A stretch of DNA of 6,795 nt from Flavobacteriaceae bacterium (GCA_002702385.1 NZZF01000035.1:4463-11257), one strand, 5' to 3'. Shown: positions 1-6,373, counted from the first letter of the stretch. Numbers and translations are program-made. Notes: generated by a model from the letters alone, not told the origin.

Positions 1-1299
1 ACTCAAATAATTAATGACAGAGGAATACATATATGTAAATCTATGGTAGCTTGGTTAAAATTTGGTAATGATTCTTCACCTGAAACAGAAGACTTAAAGG
101 GAGATCATTTTGTTGGAAAATACTATGTTAAATATAATGAAGAGTTTGAACATCAAGTAAAACAATTAGTATTAAAAGGTTTCTCAGAGGATGAAGCAAA
201 AAAGAATGCTCAAATTTTTATTGAAGCTCAAGAAATGCTTTTAAAATGGGAAGCAAATGACAAAGATGTTATTAATCTTTGGAAAAAAATGAATTCATGG
301 GTATACGATGGATTTGATCAAACTTATGAAAAATTAAATGTTGATTTTGATTCTATGTATTATGAAAGTAATACATATTTAACAGGAAAAGATATAGTTC
401 TTGATGGTTTAAGTAAAGATATTTTTTTTAAAAAAGAAGATGGATCTATTTGGGTTGACTTGACTAGTCAAGGATTAGATGAAAAACTTTTATTACGATC
501 AGATGGAACATCTGTTTATATTACTCAAGATATAGGTACGGCGTATTTAAGATATAAAGATCATCCAGAAATGAAGGGTATGATATATACTACTGGTAAT
601 GAGCAGGACTATCATTTTGATGTACTTTTTAAAGTTATTAGTCTTATTGAATATCCATGGTCATCTAAATTAAAACATCTAAGCTATGGAATGGTTGATT
701 TACCTTCGGGTAAAATGAAAAGTCGAGAAGGAACTGTCGTCGATGCAGATGATTTAATAGATCAAATGGTTGAAAAGGCTAAAACAATTTCAGAATCATT
801 AGGTAAAACTAATGACTATTCAGATGCGAAAAAAAATAATTTATATAAGAAAATTGCTCTAGGTGCACTTAAGTATCATATTTTAAAAGTTGATCCTAAA
901 AAAAGAATTTTATTTGATCCTAATGAATCCATAGATTTCAATGGCAATACAGGACCATTTATTCAATATACTTATGCAAGAATAAAATCATTAGAGAAAA
1001 AAAATAGTAACAACCAGGACTACAGAAAAGTTAGTTTAACAGAGAAAGAAAGAGAAATTATACTTCAATTATCAGGGTTTGATTCAATTGCTTATTCATC
1101 TTATGAAAATCTTAATCCTGCTTTGATAGCAAACTATACATATGAATTAGTCAAATCTTTTAATTCATTCTATCAATCTTCTACAATTATAGGAAATAAA
1201 CCAATTAATAGTTTTAGAATTCAGCTGTCTTCAAAAGTTGGTGAACAAATTAAAATATCAATGAACCTTTTAGGAGTAGATTTACCTGAAAGAATGTAA
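1..1299 (+). CDS. argS: Arginyl-tRNA synthetase, 3' part (5' end outside window)
   Basis: Class I aminoacyl-tRNA synthetase that charges tRNA-Arg with arginine in the cytoplasm. The reading frame is open from base 1 (first residues TQIINDRGIHICKSM), so the ATG at 43 is an internal methionine and not the start. 432 residues are visible; the family in these bacteria is usually near 590, so roughly the first 150-160, including the HIGH-type ATP-binding motif, lie to the left. Visible marks are the NDRGIHI..SM..W block at the left edge, the TQDIGTA block, TTGNEQDYHF, and the KMSKS-loop variant KMKSREGT (bases 712-735). FNGNTGPFIQYTYARI then leads into the C-terminal DALR-type anticodon-binding helices, ending in the typical LGVDLPERM. 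The stop runs directly into the hairpin at 1298-1332. No frameshift is seen. Family identity is secure. Confidence 0.97.
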   Translation, partial: TQIINDRGIHICKSMVAWLKFGNDSSPETEDLKGDHFVGKYYVKYNEEFEHQVKQLVLKGFSEDEAKKNAQIFIEAQEMLLKWEANDKDVINLWKKMNSWVYDGFDQTYEKLNVDFDSMYYESNTYLTGKDIVLDGLSKDIFFKKEDGSIWVDLTSQGLDEKLLLRSDGTSVYITQDIGTAYLRYKDHPEMKGMIYTTGNEQDYHFDVLFKVISLIEYPWSSKLKHLSYGMVDLPSGKMKSREGTVVDADDLIDQMVEKAKTISESLGKTNDYSDAKKNNLYKKIALGALKYHILKVDPKKRILFDPNESIDFNGNTGPFIQYTYARIKSLEKKNSNNQDYRKVSLTEKEREIILQLSGFDSIAYSSYENLNPALIANYTYELVKSFNSFYQSSTIIGNKPINSFRIQLSSKVGEQIKISMNLLGVDLPERM

Positions 1300-1332
1300 A
1301 AAAAAACCACTTCAAAAGAAGTGGTTTTTCTT
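1298..1332. terminator. Bidirectional intrinsic terminator between argS and the rhodopsin gene
   Basis: A perfect hairpin: CCACTTC at 1307-1313, an AAAA loop at 1314-1317, and GAAGTGG at 1318-1324. The stem is extended by A1302-1306 pairing with T1325-1329, giving 12 bp in all. Read on the plus strand it ends in TTTTTCTT straight after argS, whose stop codon abuts it. Read on the minus strand the A run at 1298-1306 becomes a tract of nine U, about 27 nt past the rhodopsin stop. It can therefore end both convergent transcripts. The structure is seen directly; its two-way use is inferred. Confidence 0.9.
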
Positions 1333-1355
1333 ATTATGGTTAGTTCTATGTGTTA

Positions 1356-2066
1356 TTATTTGTCAGTTACAGCAAGGTTATAGATAACTAGACCAAAACC
1401 GATCTTGTTAATCGCATCACCTACGTTGTAAACAACTTCCATGTTCCATCCTAATGCATCAACGAAGTCATACCATCCGTCAGTACCGATCATGTATCCA
1501 ATTGGATAGATCGCCCAACCTACAAGTACAAACCACTTAAGAGCATTGAAAGCATCTAGAACAGCACCACCCGCCTTTTGAGCAAGTTGTCCGGCACTAC
1601 CAAACCATAGGATATAAACTATCACAAAGTAAGATAAACCAGAAATGGTACCCCAAATTACAGCATCACCTAATCCAGATTCACCAACATATCCTGTAAC
1701 AAGCATAATTGTTGATAAGAATATCAGGTTCCACATAAGGCTTTTCTGTGCTCCAGCTTTTTGAAGAATTAAATAAAATTCAACACACATTAAAGGAACA
1801 GTTAAAATCCAGTCTACATATCTGAAAAAAGTAACTGAATCACCAGAAACAGATGCATCTCTCATGTAATAGTAGTGTACTGCGGCTATAAATGTGATAA
1901 GCCCTGACACAAGGATTGAAGTTCTCCACTTAGCACCACCAGCATCTAATGATAAAAAGAAGAAAGCTGACGCAGCCATCATGGCCATTGTACCAATGAA
2001 AAACGTAAAACTTACTAAGTCATTAGGTACATCACCTAGTAAGAAAAAATTTAAAAAATTGTCCAT
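1356..2066 (-). CDS. Proteorhodopsin, green-tuned light-driven proton pump
   Basis: Seven-helix retinal protein of the inner membrane that pumps protons outward in light; 236 residues. Helices lie roughly at 17-39, 47-67, 79-101, 110-126, 133-155, 173-194 and 208-232. Helix C carries RYVDWILTVPLMCVEF: R82, primary acceptor D85, T89 and donor E96, matching D97/T101/E108 of the reference SAR86 proteorhodopsin. This is the DTE pattern of proton pumps, not the NDQ sodium or NTQ chloride patterns. M93 matches tuning position 105, where Met or Leu gives green absorption and Gln blue. H64 matches H75, the partner of the acceptor. Helix G has D217 and the retinal Schiff-base lysine K221 (NVGDAINKIGFG). 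G139 falls where the reference has F152, the site of the carotenoid fenestration in antenna rhodopsins. The start fits: no signal peptide, and helix A begins soon after Met1. The gene is about 42% GC in four sampled lines, above its neighbours, and is divergent from blh. Confidence 0.97.
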   Translation of the reverse strand: MDNFLNFFLLGDVPNDLVSFTFFIGTMAMMAASAFFFLSLDAGGAKWRTSILVSGLITFIAAVHYYYMRDASVSGDSVTFFRYVDWILTVPLMCVEFYLILQKAGAQKSLMWNLIFLSTIMLVTGYVGESGLGDAVIWGTISGLSYFVIVYILWFGSAGQLAQKAGGAVLDAFNALKWFVLVGWAIYPIGYMIGTDGWYDFVDALGWNMEVVYNVGDAINKIGFGLVIYNLAVTDK

Positions 2067-2070
2067 AATA

Positions 2071-2128
2071 AATAATTAATTGGTTTTTATGGCTCCTAAA
2101 ATAGAAAAATTTAAATTAATAATTAATT
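2071..2128. repeat. 11-bp direct repeat flanking the divergent rhodopsin/blh control region
   Basis: AATAATTAATT occurs exactly at 2071-2081 and again at 2118-2128, 47 bp apart start to start. The second copy lies inside a perfect 7-bp inverted repeat, AATTAAT / ATTAATT (2114-2120 and 2122-2128), around a single central base. The pair brackets the candidate rhodopsin promoter and most of the 84-bp spacer between the two divergent genes, which suits a shared operator. All bases are A or T in an AT-rich spacer, so chance is a serious alternative. Confidence 0.3.
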
Positions 2129-2138
2129 TTATCGCAAA
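2106..2138 (-). promoter_or_regulatory. Candidate Bacteroidota-type promoter for the rhodopsin gene
   Basis: Reading the minus strand from the blh side, a TTTG (end of a T8G run, 2138-2135) is followed after 21 nt by TAAATTTT (2113-2106). That matches the Bacteroidota consensus TTTG-N19-21-TAnnTTTG except for the final G. It would start the transcript near 2100 and leave a leader of about 33 nt. An AGGAG at 2092-2096 on this strand is about 25 nt from the ATG, too far to act as a Shine-Dalgarno site. The spacer is very AT-rich, so chance matches are likely. Confidence 0.35.
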
Positions 2139-2150
2139 AAAAAGTCATAA

Positions 2151-3044
2151 ATGTTAAAAAATTCATACGAATCAGGTAATAAGTTATTCACATTTATAGT
2201 TATTTCTACAATTTTTTCAATTATTCTCAATTGGATTTTATCTGATTATAATCAGTTAGTGATATATTTTGTTTTAGTCTTATTGTTTGGGATTATTCAT
2301 GGTGCTAATGATATTTATTTAATCATAAGGGGAAAAAGTAAGAATAAAAAAATTTCAAAAACTACATTTATATATGTAATTATTGTTCTTCTAATTACAC
2401 TTATTTTTTTTAGTTTTCCTCTGTTGTCATTAATGTTTTTTGTTTTATTTAGTTGTTATCATTTTGGAGAACAACAATGGACAATTTTAGATGAAAATAT
2501 TGATTCAGGTCCACTTTTCTTTAACTATGGCTTATTAATTTTTTCAACTTTATTTTATTTTCATAGAAATGAGGTTGTTGAAATTGTTTTTATGATTTCT
2601 AGTTTTAACCTTATTGATGATTTTTTTAAATGGTTATTAATTATTTCAATTACACTTACTTTAGTTTCATTATTTATAAATTTTAAAAAAGTTAAAAGTC
2701 AAATTCTTAATCAAGTTGTTCTTTTACTTTTATTACAGATTGTTTTTTCTCAACTCAGTTTATTTAATTCTTTTGCTCTATATTTTGTAATTTATCATAG
2801 TATACCTTCGATATTTGAGCAAACTAGTTTTTTATATGGTTCATCAGCTTTTCCATTTTTAAAAAAATATTTTATAACAGCATTACCTTATTGGATTACT
2901 GCCTTAATAGGATTATTAGTTTTTTATTTAGTTTTTTCTCAAAATTTTATTTTTTCTCTTGATATTTTCTTTTCATTTTTAGCTGCAATCACTTTTCCAC
3001 ATGTTATTGTTATTTATAAAATGAAAAAAACAACGAATGATTAG
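2151..3044 (+). CDS. blh: Brp/Blh-family beta-carotene 15,15'-dioxygenase (retinal synthesis)
   Basis: Integral membrane iron enzyme that splits beta-carotene with oxygen into two retinals, the chromophore of the rhodopsin next door; 297 residues, a usual length for the family. The protein is very hydrophobic with several membrane helices. The four expected iron-ligand histidines sit in family motifs: H50 in GIIHGANDI, H104 in CYHFGEQQW, H216 in VIYHSIPS and H284 in TFPHVIV. The ATG at 2151 starts a hydrophobic segment after a short polar N-terminus; there is no Shine-Dalgarno, as is usual in Bacteroidota. It is transcribed away from the rhodopsin gene and ends 23 bp before ffh with no hairpin between, so read-through into ffh is possible. 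Base composition is extreme, about 15-22% GC in three sampled lines, far below the rhodopsin gene. Function follows from the family and the adjacent rhodopsin. Confidence 0.93.
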   Translation: MLKNSYESGNKLFTFIVISTIFSIILNWILSDYNQLVIYFVLVLLFGIIHGANDIYLIIRGKSKNKKISKTTFIYVIIVLLITLIFFSFPLLSLMFFVLFSCYHFGEQQWTILDENIDSGPLFFNYGLLIFSTLFYFHRNEVVEIVFMISSFNLIDDFFKWLLIISITLTLVSLFINFKKVKSQILNQVVLLLLLQIVFSQLSLFNSFALYFVIYHSIPSIFEQTSFLYGSSAFPFLKKYFITALPYWITALIGLLVFYLVFSQNFIFSLDIFFSFLAAITFPHVIVIYKMKKTTND

Positions 3045-3054
3045 ATTTAGTATT

Positions 3055-3062
3055 TAAATTTG
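3055..3062 (+). promoter_or_regulatory. Candidate -7 element just before ffh
   Basis: TAAATTTG is a full match to the Bacteroidota -7 consensus TAnnTTTG and ends only 5 nt before the ffh ATG. No TTTG or TTG lies at the expected -33 distance. If used, it would give ffh a nearly leaderless transcript separate from blh. The match is short and AT-rich, so it is weak evidence. Confidence 0.25.
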
Positions 3063-3067
3063 TAATT

Positions 3068-4396
3068 ATGTTTAGTAACCTAACAGAAAAATTAAATTCA
3101 GCACTTCATGTTTTAAAAGGTCATGGAAAAATTACTGAAATTAACATTGCTGAAACTCTCAAGGAAGTAAGAAGAGCTTTATTAGATGCCGATGTAAGTT
3201 TTAAAATTGCTAAAGAATTCACAAATACAATCAAAGAAAAAGCAATTGGCCGTAATGTATTAACTGATTTACATCCTGGTCAGTTAATGGTTAAAATCGT
3301 TAAAGATGAATTAACTAAACTAATGGGAGGAGAACATGCTGGAGTCAATTTATCATCAGATCCTTCAATAATACTTCTAGCTGGACTCCAAGGTAGTGGA
3401 AAAACAACATTTAGTGGTAAACTTGCTAATTATCTCAAAAAGAAGAAACAGAAAAATCCAATTTTAGTTGCTTGTGATGTATACAGGCCTGCGGCTATTG
3501 ATCAATTAAAACTTTTAGGTGAACAAATTAATGTACCTGTTTTTACTGAAGAAGATAATAAAGATCCAGTTTCTATTGCAAAGAATGCTTTATCTCACGC
3601 TAAGAAAAATAAAAACAACTTAATTATTATTGATACAGCTGGTAGGTTAGCTATTGATGAAGTATTGATGAATGAAATAAGAAACATTAAGGAAGTAACT
3701 AATCCCTCTGAAATATTGTTTGTAGTAGATTCAATGACTGGACAAGATGCAGTCAATACAGCTAAAGCTTTTAATGATGTTTTAAATTTTGATGGGGTTA
3801 TACTTACAAAGTTAGACGGTGATACTAGAGGTGGTGCTGCTTTAACTATTAGATCTGTTGTTGAAAAACCAATAAAGTTTGTTGGAACTGGAGAGAAACT
3901 TGATGAATTGGATGTTTTTTATCCTGAAAGAATGGCTGATAGAATTTTAGGTATGGGAGATGTTGTTTCACTTGTTGAAAGAGCCCAAGAAGTTTATGAC
4001 GAAAAGAAAGCCAGAGAGATTAGTAAAAAAATTGCAAAAAATAAATTTGGCTTTGATGACTTTCTCAATCAGATAAGTCAAGTTAAAAAAATGGGAAATT
4101 TGAAAGATACAATAAGTATGATTCCGGGTGCAAGTGCAATGAAAGATGTTGACATAGATAATGATTCGTTCAAGCATATAGAAGCGCTAATTCATTCAAT
4201 GACTCCAAAAGAGAGATCAACACCTAAAATTATTGATCATAGTAGAAAAAAAAGAATTGCAAAAGGTGCCGGAAGAGATATACAAGAAATCAATGCTTTA
4301 TTGAAACAGTTTGAACAAATGTCAAAAATGATGAAAATGGTACAGTCCGGTGGAGCAGGAAAATTAATGCAAATGATGAATAACTTAAAGAATTAA
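3068..4396 (+). CDS. ffh: Signal recognition particle protein (SRP54 GTPase)
   Basis: GTPase that binds SRP RNA and the hydrophobic signal of nascent membrane proteins, and delivers the ribosome to FtsY at the inner membrane; 442 residues, full family length. The order is a helical N domain (about 1-90), a G domain (about 98-300) and a methionine-rich M domain (about 325-440). G-domain motifs are the P-loop GLQGSGKT (106-113), DVYRPAA (137-143), DTAGR (189-193), TKLDGD (247-252) and GTGEKLDEL (273-281). The M domain has the RNA-binding RIAKGAGRDIQEIN segment (396-409), then LLKQFEQMSKMMK and a Met-rich tail. The start at 3068 gives the standard MFSNLTEKLNSAL opening. It lies 23 bp after blh and 2 bp before folD, suggesting co-transcription at least with folD. 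Rhodopsin is the kind of multi-helix protein SRP inserts, but ffh is a general housekeeping gene. Confidence 0.98.
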   Translation: MFSNLTEKLNSALHVLKGHGKITEINIAETLKEVRRALLDADVSFKIAKEFTNTIKEKAIGRNVLTDLHPGQLMVKIVKDELTKLMGGEHAGVNLSSDPSIILLAGLQGSGKTTFSGKLANYLKKKKQKNPILVACDVYRPAAIDQLKLLGEQINVPVFTEEDNKDPVSIAKNALSHAKKNKNNLIIIDTAGRLAIDEVLMNEIRNIKEVTNPSEILFVVDSMTGQDAVNTAKAFNDVLNFDGVILTKLDGDTRGGAALTIRSVVEKPIKFVGTGEKLDELDVFYPERMADRILGMGDVVSLVERAQEVYDEKKAREISKKIAKNKFGFDDFLNQISQVKKMGNLKDTISMIPGASAMKDVDIDNDSFKHIEALIHSMTPKERSTPKIIDHSRKKRIAKGAGRDIQEINALLKQFEQMSKMMKMVQSGGAGKLMQMMNNLKN

Positions 4397-4398
4397 TT

Positions 4399-5271
4399 AT
4401 GATCTTATTAGACGGGAAATTGACCTCTGAAAAAATTAAAGAAGAAATAAAGATCGAGGTGCAAGAAATAGTAAAAAATGGAGGTAGGCCTCCTCATCTA
4501 GTTGCTGTCTTAGTAGGAAATGATGGAGCTTCTCTTACGTATGTAGGAAGTAAAGTTAGATCATGTGAAAAGATTGGTTTTAAATCAACTTTAATTCATT
4601 TAGATGAAAATATTTCTGAAGAAGAATTAATTTCTGAAATAGATAAATTAAATAATAACAATAAAATTGACGGATATATTGTTCAACTTCCACTTCCAAA
4701 ACATATAAATGAAGAAAAGATTTTGATGATGGTTAATCCAGATAAAGATGTTGATGGTTTTCACCCTTTTAATTTTGGTAAGATGGCTCAAAACATGGAT
4801 TCTTTTATCCCAGCAACACCACATGGAATTATAGAATTAATTGATAGATATGGTATTGAAACTGAGGGTAAAAATACGGTAGTTATTGGTAGAAGTAATA
4901 TTGTTGGTAGACCTATGAGTATTTTAATGAGTAATAAGTCTGAACCTGGAAATTCTACTGTGACTTTAGTTCATAGTAGAACCCCGGATATTCCGAGTTT
5001 TACAAAAAAAGCTGATATTATTATTGTAGCTCTTGGAATTCCAAATTTTCTTAAATCTGAAATGATTAAACAAGATTCAGTCGTAATTGATGTAGGAATA
5101 ACTAGAGTTGAAGATAAAACAAAAGCTAGGGGATATAGAATTGTAGGAGATGTTGATTTTGAATCTGTTAAAAATAAAGTAAGTCATATTACACCTGTTC
5201 CAGGTGGTGTTGGCCCCATGACAATAGCCATGCTTTTGAAGAATACTCTAAAAGCTAGAAAAAATAATTAA
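4399..5271 (+). CDS. folD: Bifunctional methylenetetrahydrofolate dehydrogenase / methenyl-THF cyclohydrolase
   Basis: Cytoplasmic enzyme of folate one-carbon metabolism. It oxidises 5,10-methylene-THF to 5,10-methenyl-THF with NADP+ (or NAD+) and hydrolyses that to 10-formyl-THF, feeding purine and formyl-Met synthesis. At 290 residues it is the usual length. The catalytic half has the signature from PHLVAVLVGNDGAS onward with Y48 and catalytic lysine K52 (YVGSK), then VQLPLP (95-100), KDVDGFHP (116-123) and PATPHGI (138-144). The Rossmann half has GRSNIVGRP (164-172) for the dinucleotide, TLVHSRT, ADIIIVALG, IDVGI, GDVDF, and the closing signature PVPGGVGPMT (266-275). All key motifs are intact. 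The start is 2 bp after the ffh stop, so the two are very likely co-transcribed and translationally close. The stop is 1 bp from the end of the convergent VOC gene. Confidence 0.98.
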   Translation: MILLDGKLTSEKIKEEIKIEVQEIVKNGGRPPHLVAVLVGNDGASLTYVGSKVRSCEKIGFKSTLIHLDENISEEELISEIDKLNNNNKIDGYIVQLPLPKHINEEKILMMVNPDKDVDGFHPFNFGKMAQNMDSFIPATPHGIIELIDRYGIETEGKNTVVIGRSNIVGRPMSILMSNKSEPGNSTVTLVHSRTPDIPSFTKKADIIIVALGIPNFLKSEMIKQDSVVIDVGITRVEDKTKARGYRIVGDVDFESVKNKVSHITPVPGGVGPMTIAMLLKNTLKARKNN

Positions 5272-5272
5272 T

Positions 5273-5692
5273 TTATTTTTCAAAGAGTTGATCAATATGT
5301 TTAAATGTTTTAAACTCTAGTGCATTTCCTGAGGGATCTTTGAAAAACATTGTTTTTTGTTCACCCTTTTGACCTTCAAACCTAATGTATGGTTCAATGA
5401 TAAATTCAACGTGACTTCTAATTCTTTTTTCAAACTGACTAAATAAATTCCATTCAAGTACTACTCCAAAATGAGGGACAGGGACATCTTTACCATCAAC
5501 TTTATTTTCAACCTCAATATTTTTTTTATCATCCTTAATATGAATTACTAGTTGATGTCCAAAAAAATCAAAATCAACCCAGTGATCACTACTTCTACCT
5601 TCCTTACATCCTAAAATATCTCTGTAAAAACTACGTGTTTTAGTAATTTCTTTTACTGGTATTGCTAAATGAAATGGAGATAGATTATTCAT
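5273..5692 (-). CDS. VOC / glyoxalase-fold family protein, specific substrate unknown
   Basis: Small cytoplasmic protein of 139 residues with two beta-alpha-beta-beta-beta modules, the vicinal oxygen chelate (VOC) fold shared by glyoxalase I, extradiol dioxygenases and bleomycin-resistance proteins. Module 1 begins PFHLAIPV and contains SFYRDILGC and DFFGHQLVIH; module 2 begins VPHFGVV and ends KDPSGNALEFK. Candidate metal ligands are H8, H46 or H51, H74 and E126, which fits the usual one-per-strand His/Glu pattern. I recognise the EGRSS...WVDF...FFGHQL and GEQKTMFFKDPSGNALEF blocks as a conserved, widely distributed VOC subgroup, but know no proven substrate for it, so I assign none. The gene is convergent with folD (1-bp gap, no room for a terminator) and divergent from queE (63-bp spacer). 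No fault is seen; the family call is strong and the function is open. Confidence 0.9.
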   Translation of the reverse strand: MNNLSPFHLAIPVKEITKTRSFYRDILGCKEGRSSDHWVDFDFFGHQLVIHIKDDKKNIEVENKVDGKDVPVPHFGVVLEWNLFSQFEKRIRSHVEFIIEPYIRFEGQKGEQKTMFFKDPSGNALEFKTFKHIDQLFEK

Positions 5693-5739
5693 AATAAAAT
5701 AAATTTTACGTGAATTTATTAATTATAATTTAATCAAGA

Positions 5740-5747
5740 TATATTTG
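5740..5747 (+). promoter_or_regulatory. Candidate -7 element just before queE
   Basis: TATATTTG fully matches the Bacteroidota -7 consensus TAnnTTTG and ends 8 nt before the queE ATG, inside the 63-bp spacer shared with the divergent VOC gene. The -33 region is AT-rich but has no clear TTTG. It would give a very short leader. Support is weak because the motif is short in AT-rich DNA. Confidence 0.3.
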
Positions 5748-5755
5748 CTTAATCA

Positions 5756-6373
5756 ATGACAAAAAAAGATAATTTTTTAACAAAACTTCCAGTTATGGAG
5801 AAGTTTTATACAATTCAAGGAGAAGGACACTATTCTGGTCAACCTTTCTACTTTATAAGATTAGGAGGTTGTGATGTTGGTTGTCATTGGTGTGATGTTA
5901 AAGAAAGTTGGGATCATAATCAACATCAATTTATTGAAGTTGATGATTTAATAAAAGATGTAAAAGAACATACTAGTAATGTTGTAATTACTGGAGGTGA
6001 ACCTTTAATGTGGAACTTAAGTGAGTTAACTAAGCGATTTAAAGAAAATAATATAAAACTACATCTTGAAACATCCGGGGCATATGAGATGTCAGGAAAT
6101 TGGGACTGGGTATGTCTTTCACCAAAAAAGAAAATGTTACCCAAACAAGAAATTTACTCAAAAGCTAATGAACTTAAAGTTATAATCTATAATAATGATG
6201 ATTTTAAATTTGCAATTCAAGAGTCAGAAAAAGTAAGTTCAGAATGTAAATTATTTTTACAACCTGAGTGGAGTAAATTTGATATAATGAAAGATAAAAT
6301 AGCACAGTTTGTAATGAACAATAAAAATTGGAATATTTCCCTACAAATTCACAAGTATTTGGAAATAGATTAG
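5756..6373 (+). CDS. queE: 7-carboxy-7-deazaguanine synthase (radical SAM)
   Basis: Radical SAM enzyme that contracts the ring of 6-carboxy-5,6,7,8-tetrahydropterin to 7-carboxy-7-deazaguanine, on the path to preQ0 and queuosine in tRNA (or 7-deazaguanine in DNA). It is 205 residues, normal for the family. The N-terminus has FYTIQGEGHYSGQP (18-31), then the cluster motif C39-x3-C43-x2-C46 (CDVGCHWC), with FIRLGGCD just before it; all three Fe-S cysteines are present. Other family marks are TGGEP (79-83, SAM binding), LETSGAY (104-110), SPK (122-124), LQPEW (168-172) and the closing LQIHKYLEI. Met1 places a short tail before LPVMEKFYTIQGEG, as expected; Met14 is the only close alternative and would trim LPV. 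The last 4 bases overlap the end of the convergent namZ-like gene. queC, queD and queF are not in the window. Confidence 0.96.
   Translation: MTKKDNFLTKLPVMEKFYTIQGEGHYSGQPFYFIRLGGCDVGCHWCDVKESWDHNQHQFIEVDDLIKDVKEHTSNVVITGGEPLMWNLSELTKRFKENNIKLHLETSGAYEMSGNWDWVCLSPKKKMLPKQEIYSKANELKVIIYNNDDFKFAIQESEKVSSECKLFLQPEWSKFDIMKDKIAQFVMNNKNWNISLQIHKYLEID

Noticed and set aside
43..45. ATG at 43 as the start of argS
   Set aside because: The frame is open upstream to base 1 with conserved ArgS residues (NDRGIHICKSM), so the gene begins outside the window.
1356..2066. Rhodopsin as a sodium or chloride pump
   Set aside because: Helix C carries D85/T89/E96, the DTE pattern of proton pumps, not NDQ or NTQ.
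1894..2079. 61-codon open frame on the plus strand inside the rhodopsin region
   Set aside because: It lies antisense to the conserved rhodopsin N-terminal half and its Lys-rich product resembles nothing; it is a shadow of the real gene.
3968..4177. 69-codon open frame on the minus strand within ffh
   Set aside because: Antisense to the conserved Ffh G/M-domain junction, with no family features.
5259..5280. A/T-only near-palindrome at the folD/VOC junction as a terminator
   Set aside because: The arms pair imperfectly and contain no G or C, so the stem would be too weak.
5926..6144. 72-codon open frame on the minus strand within queE
   Set aside because: Antisense to the conserved QueE core; no start context or homology seen.
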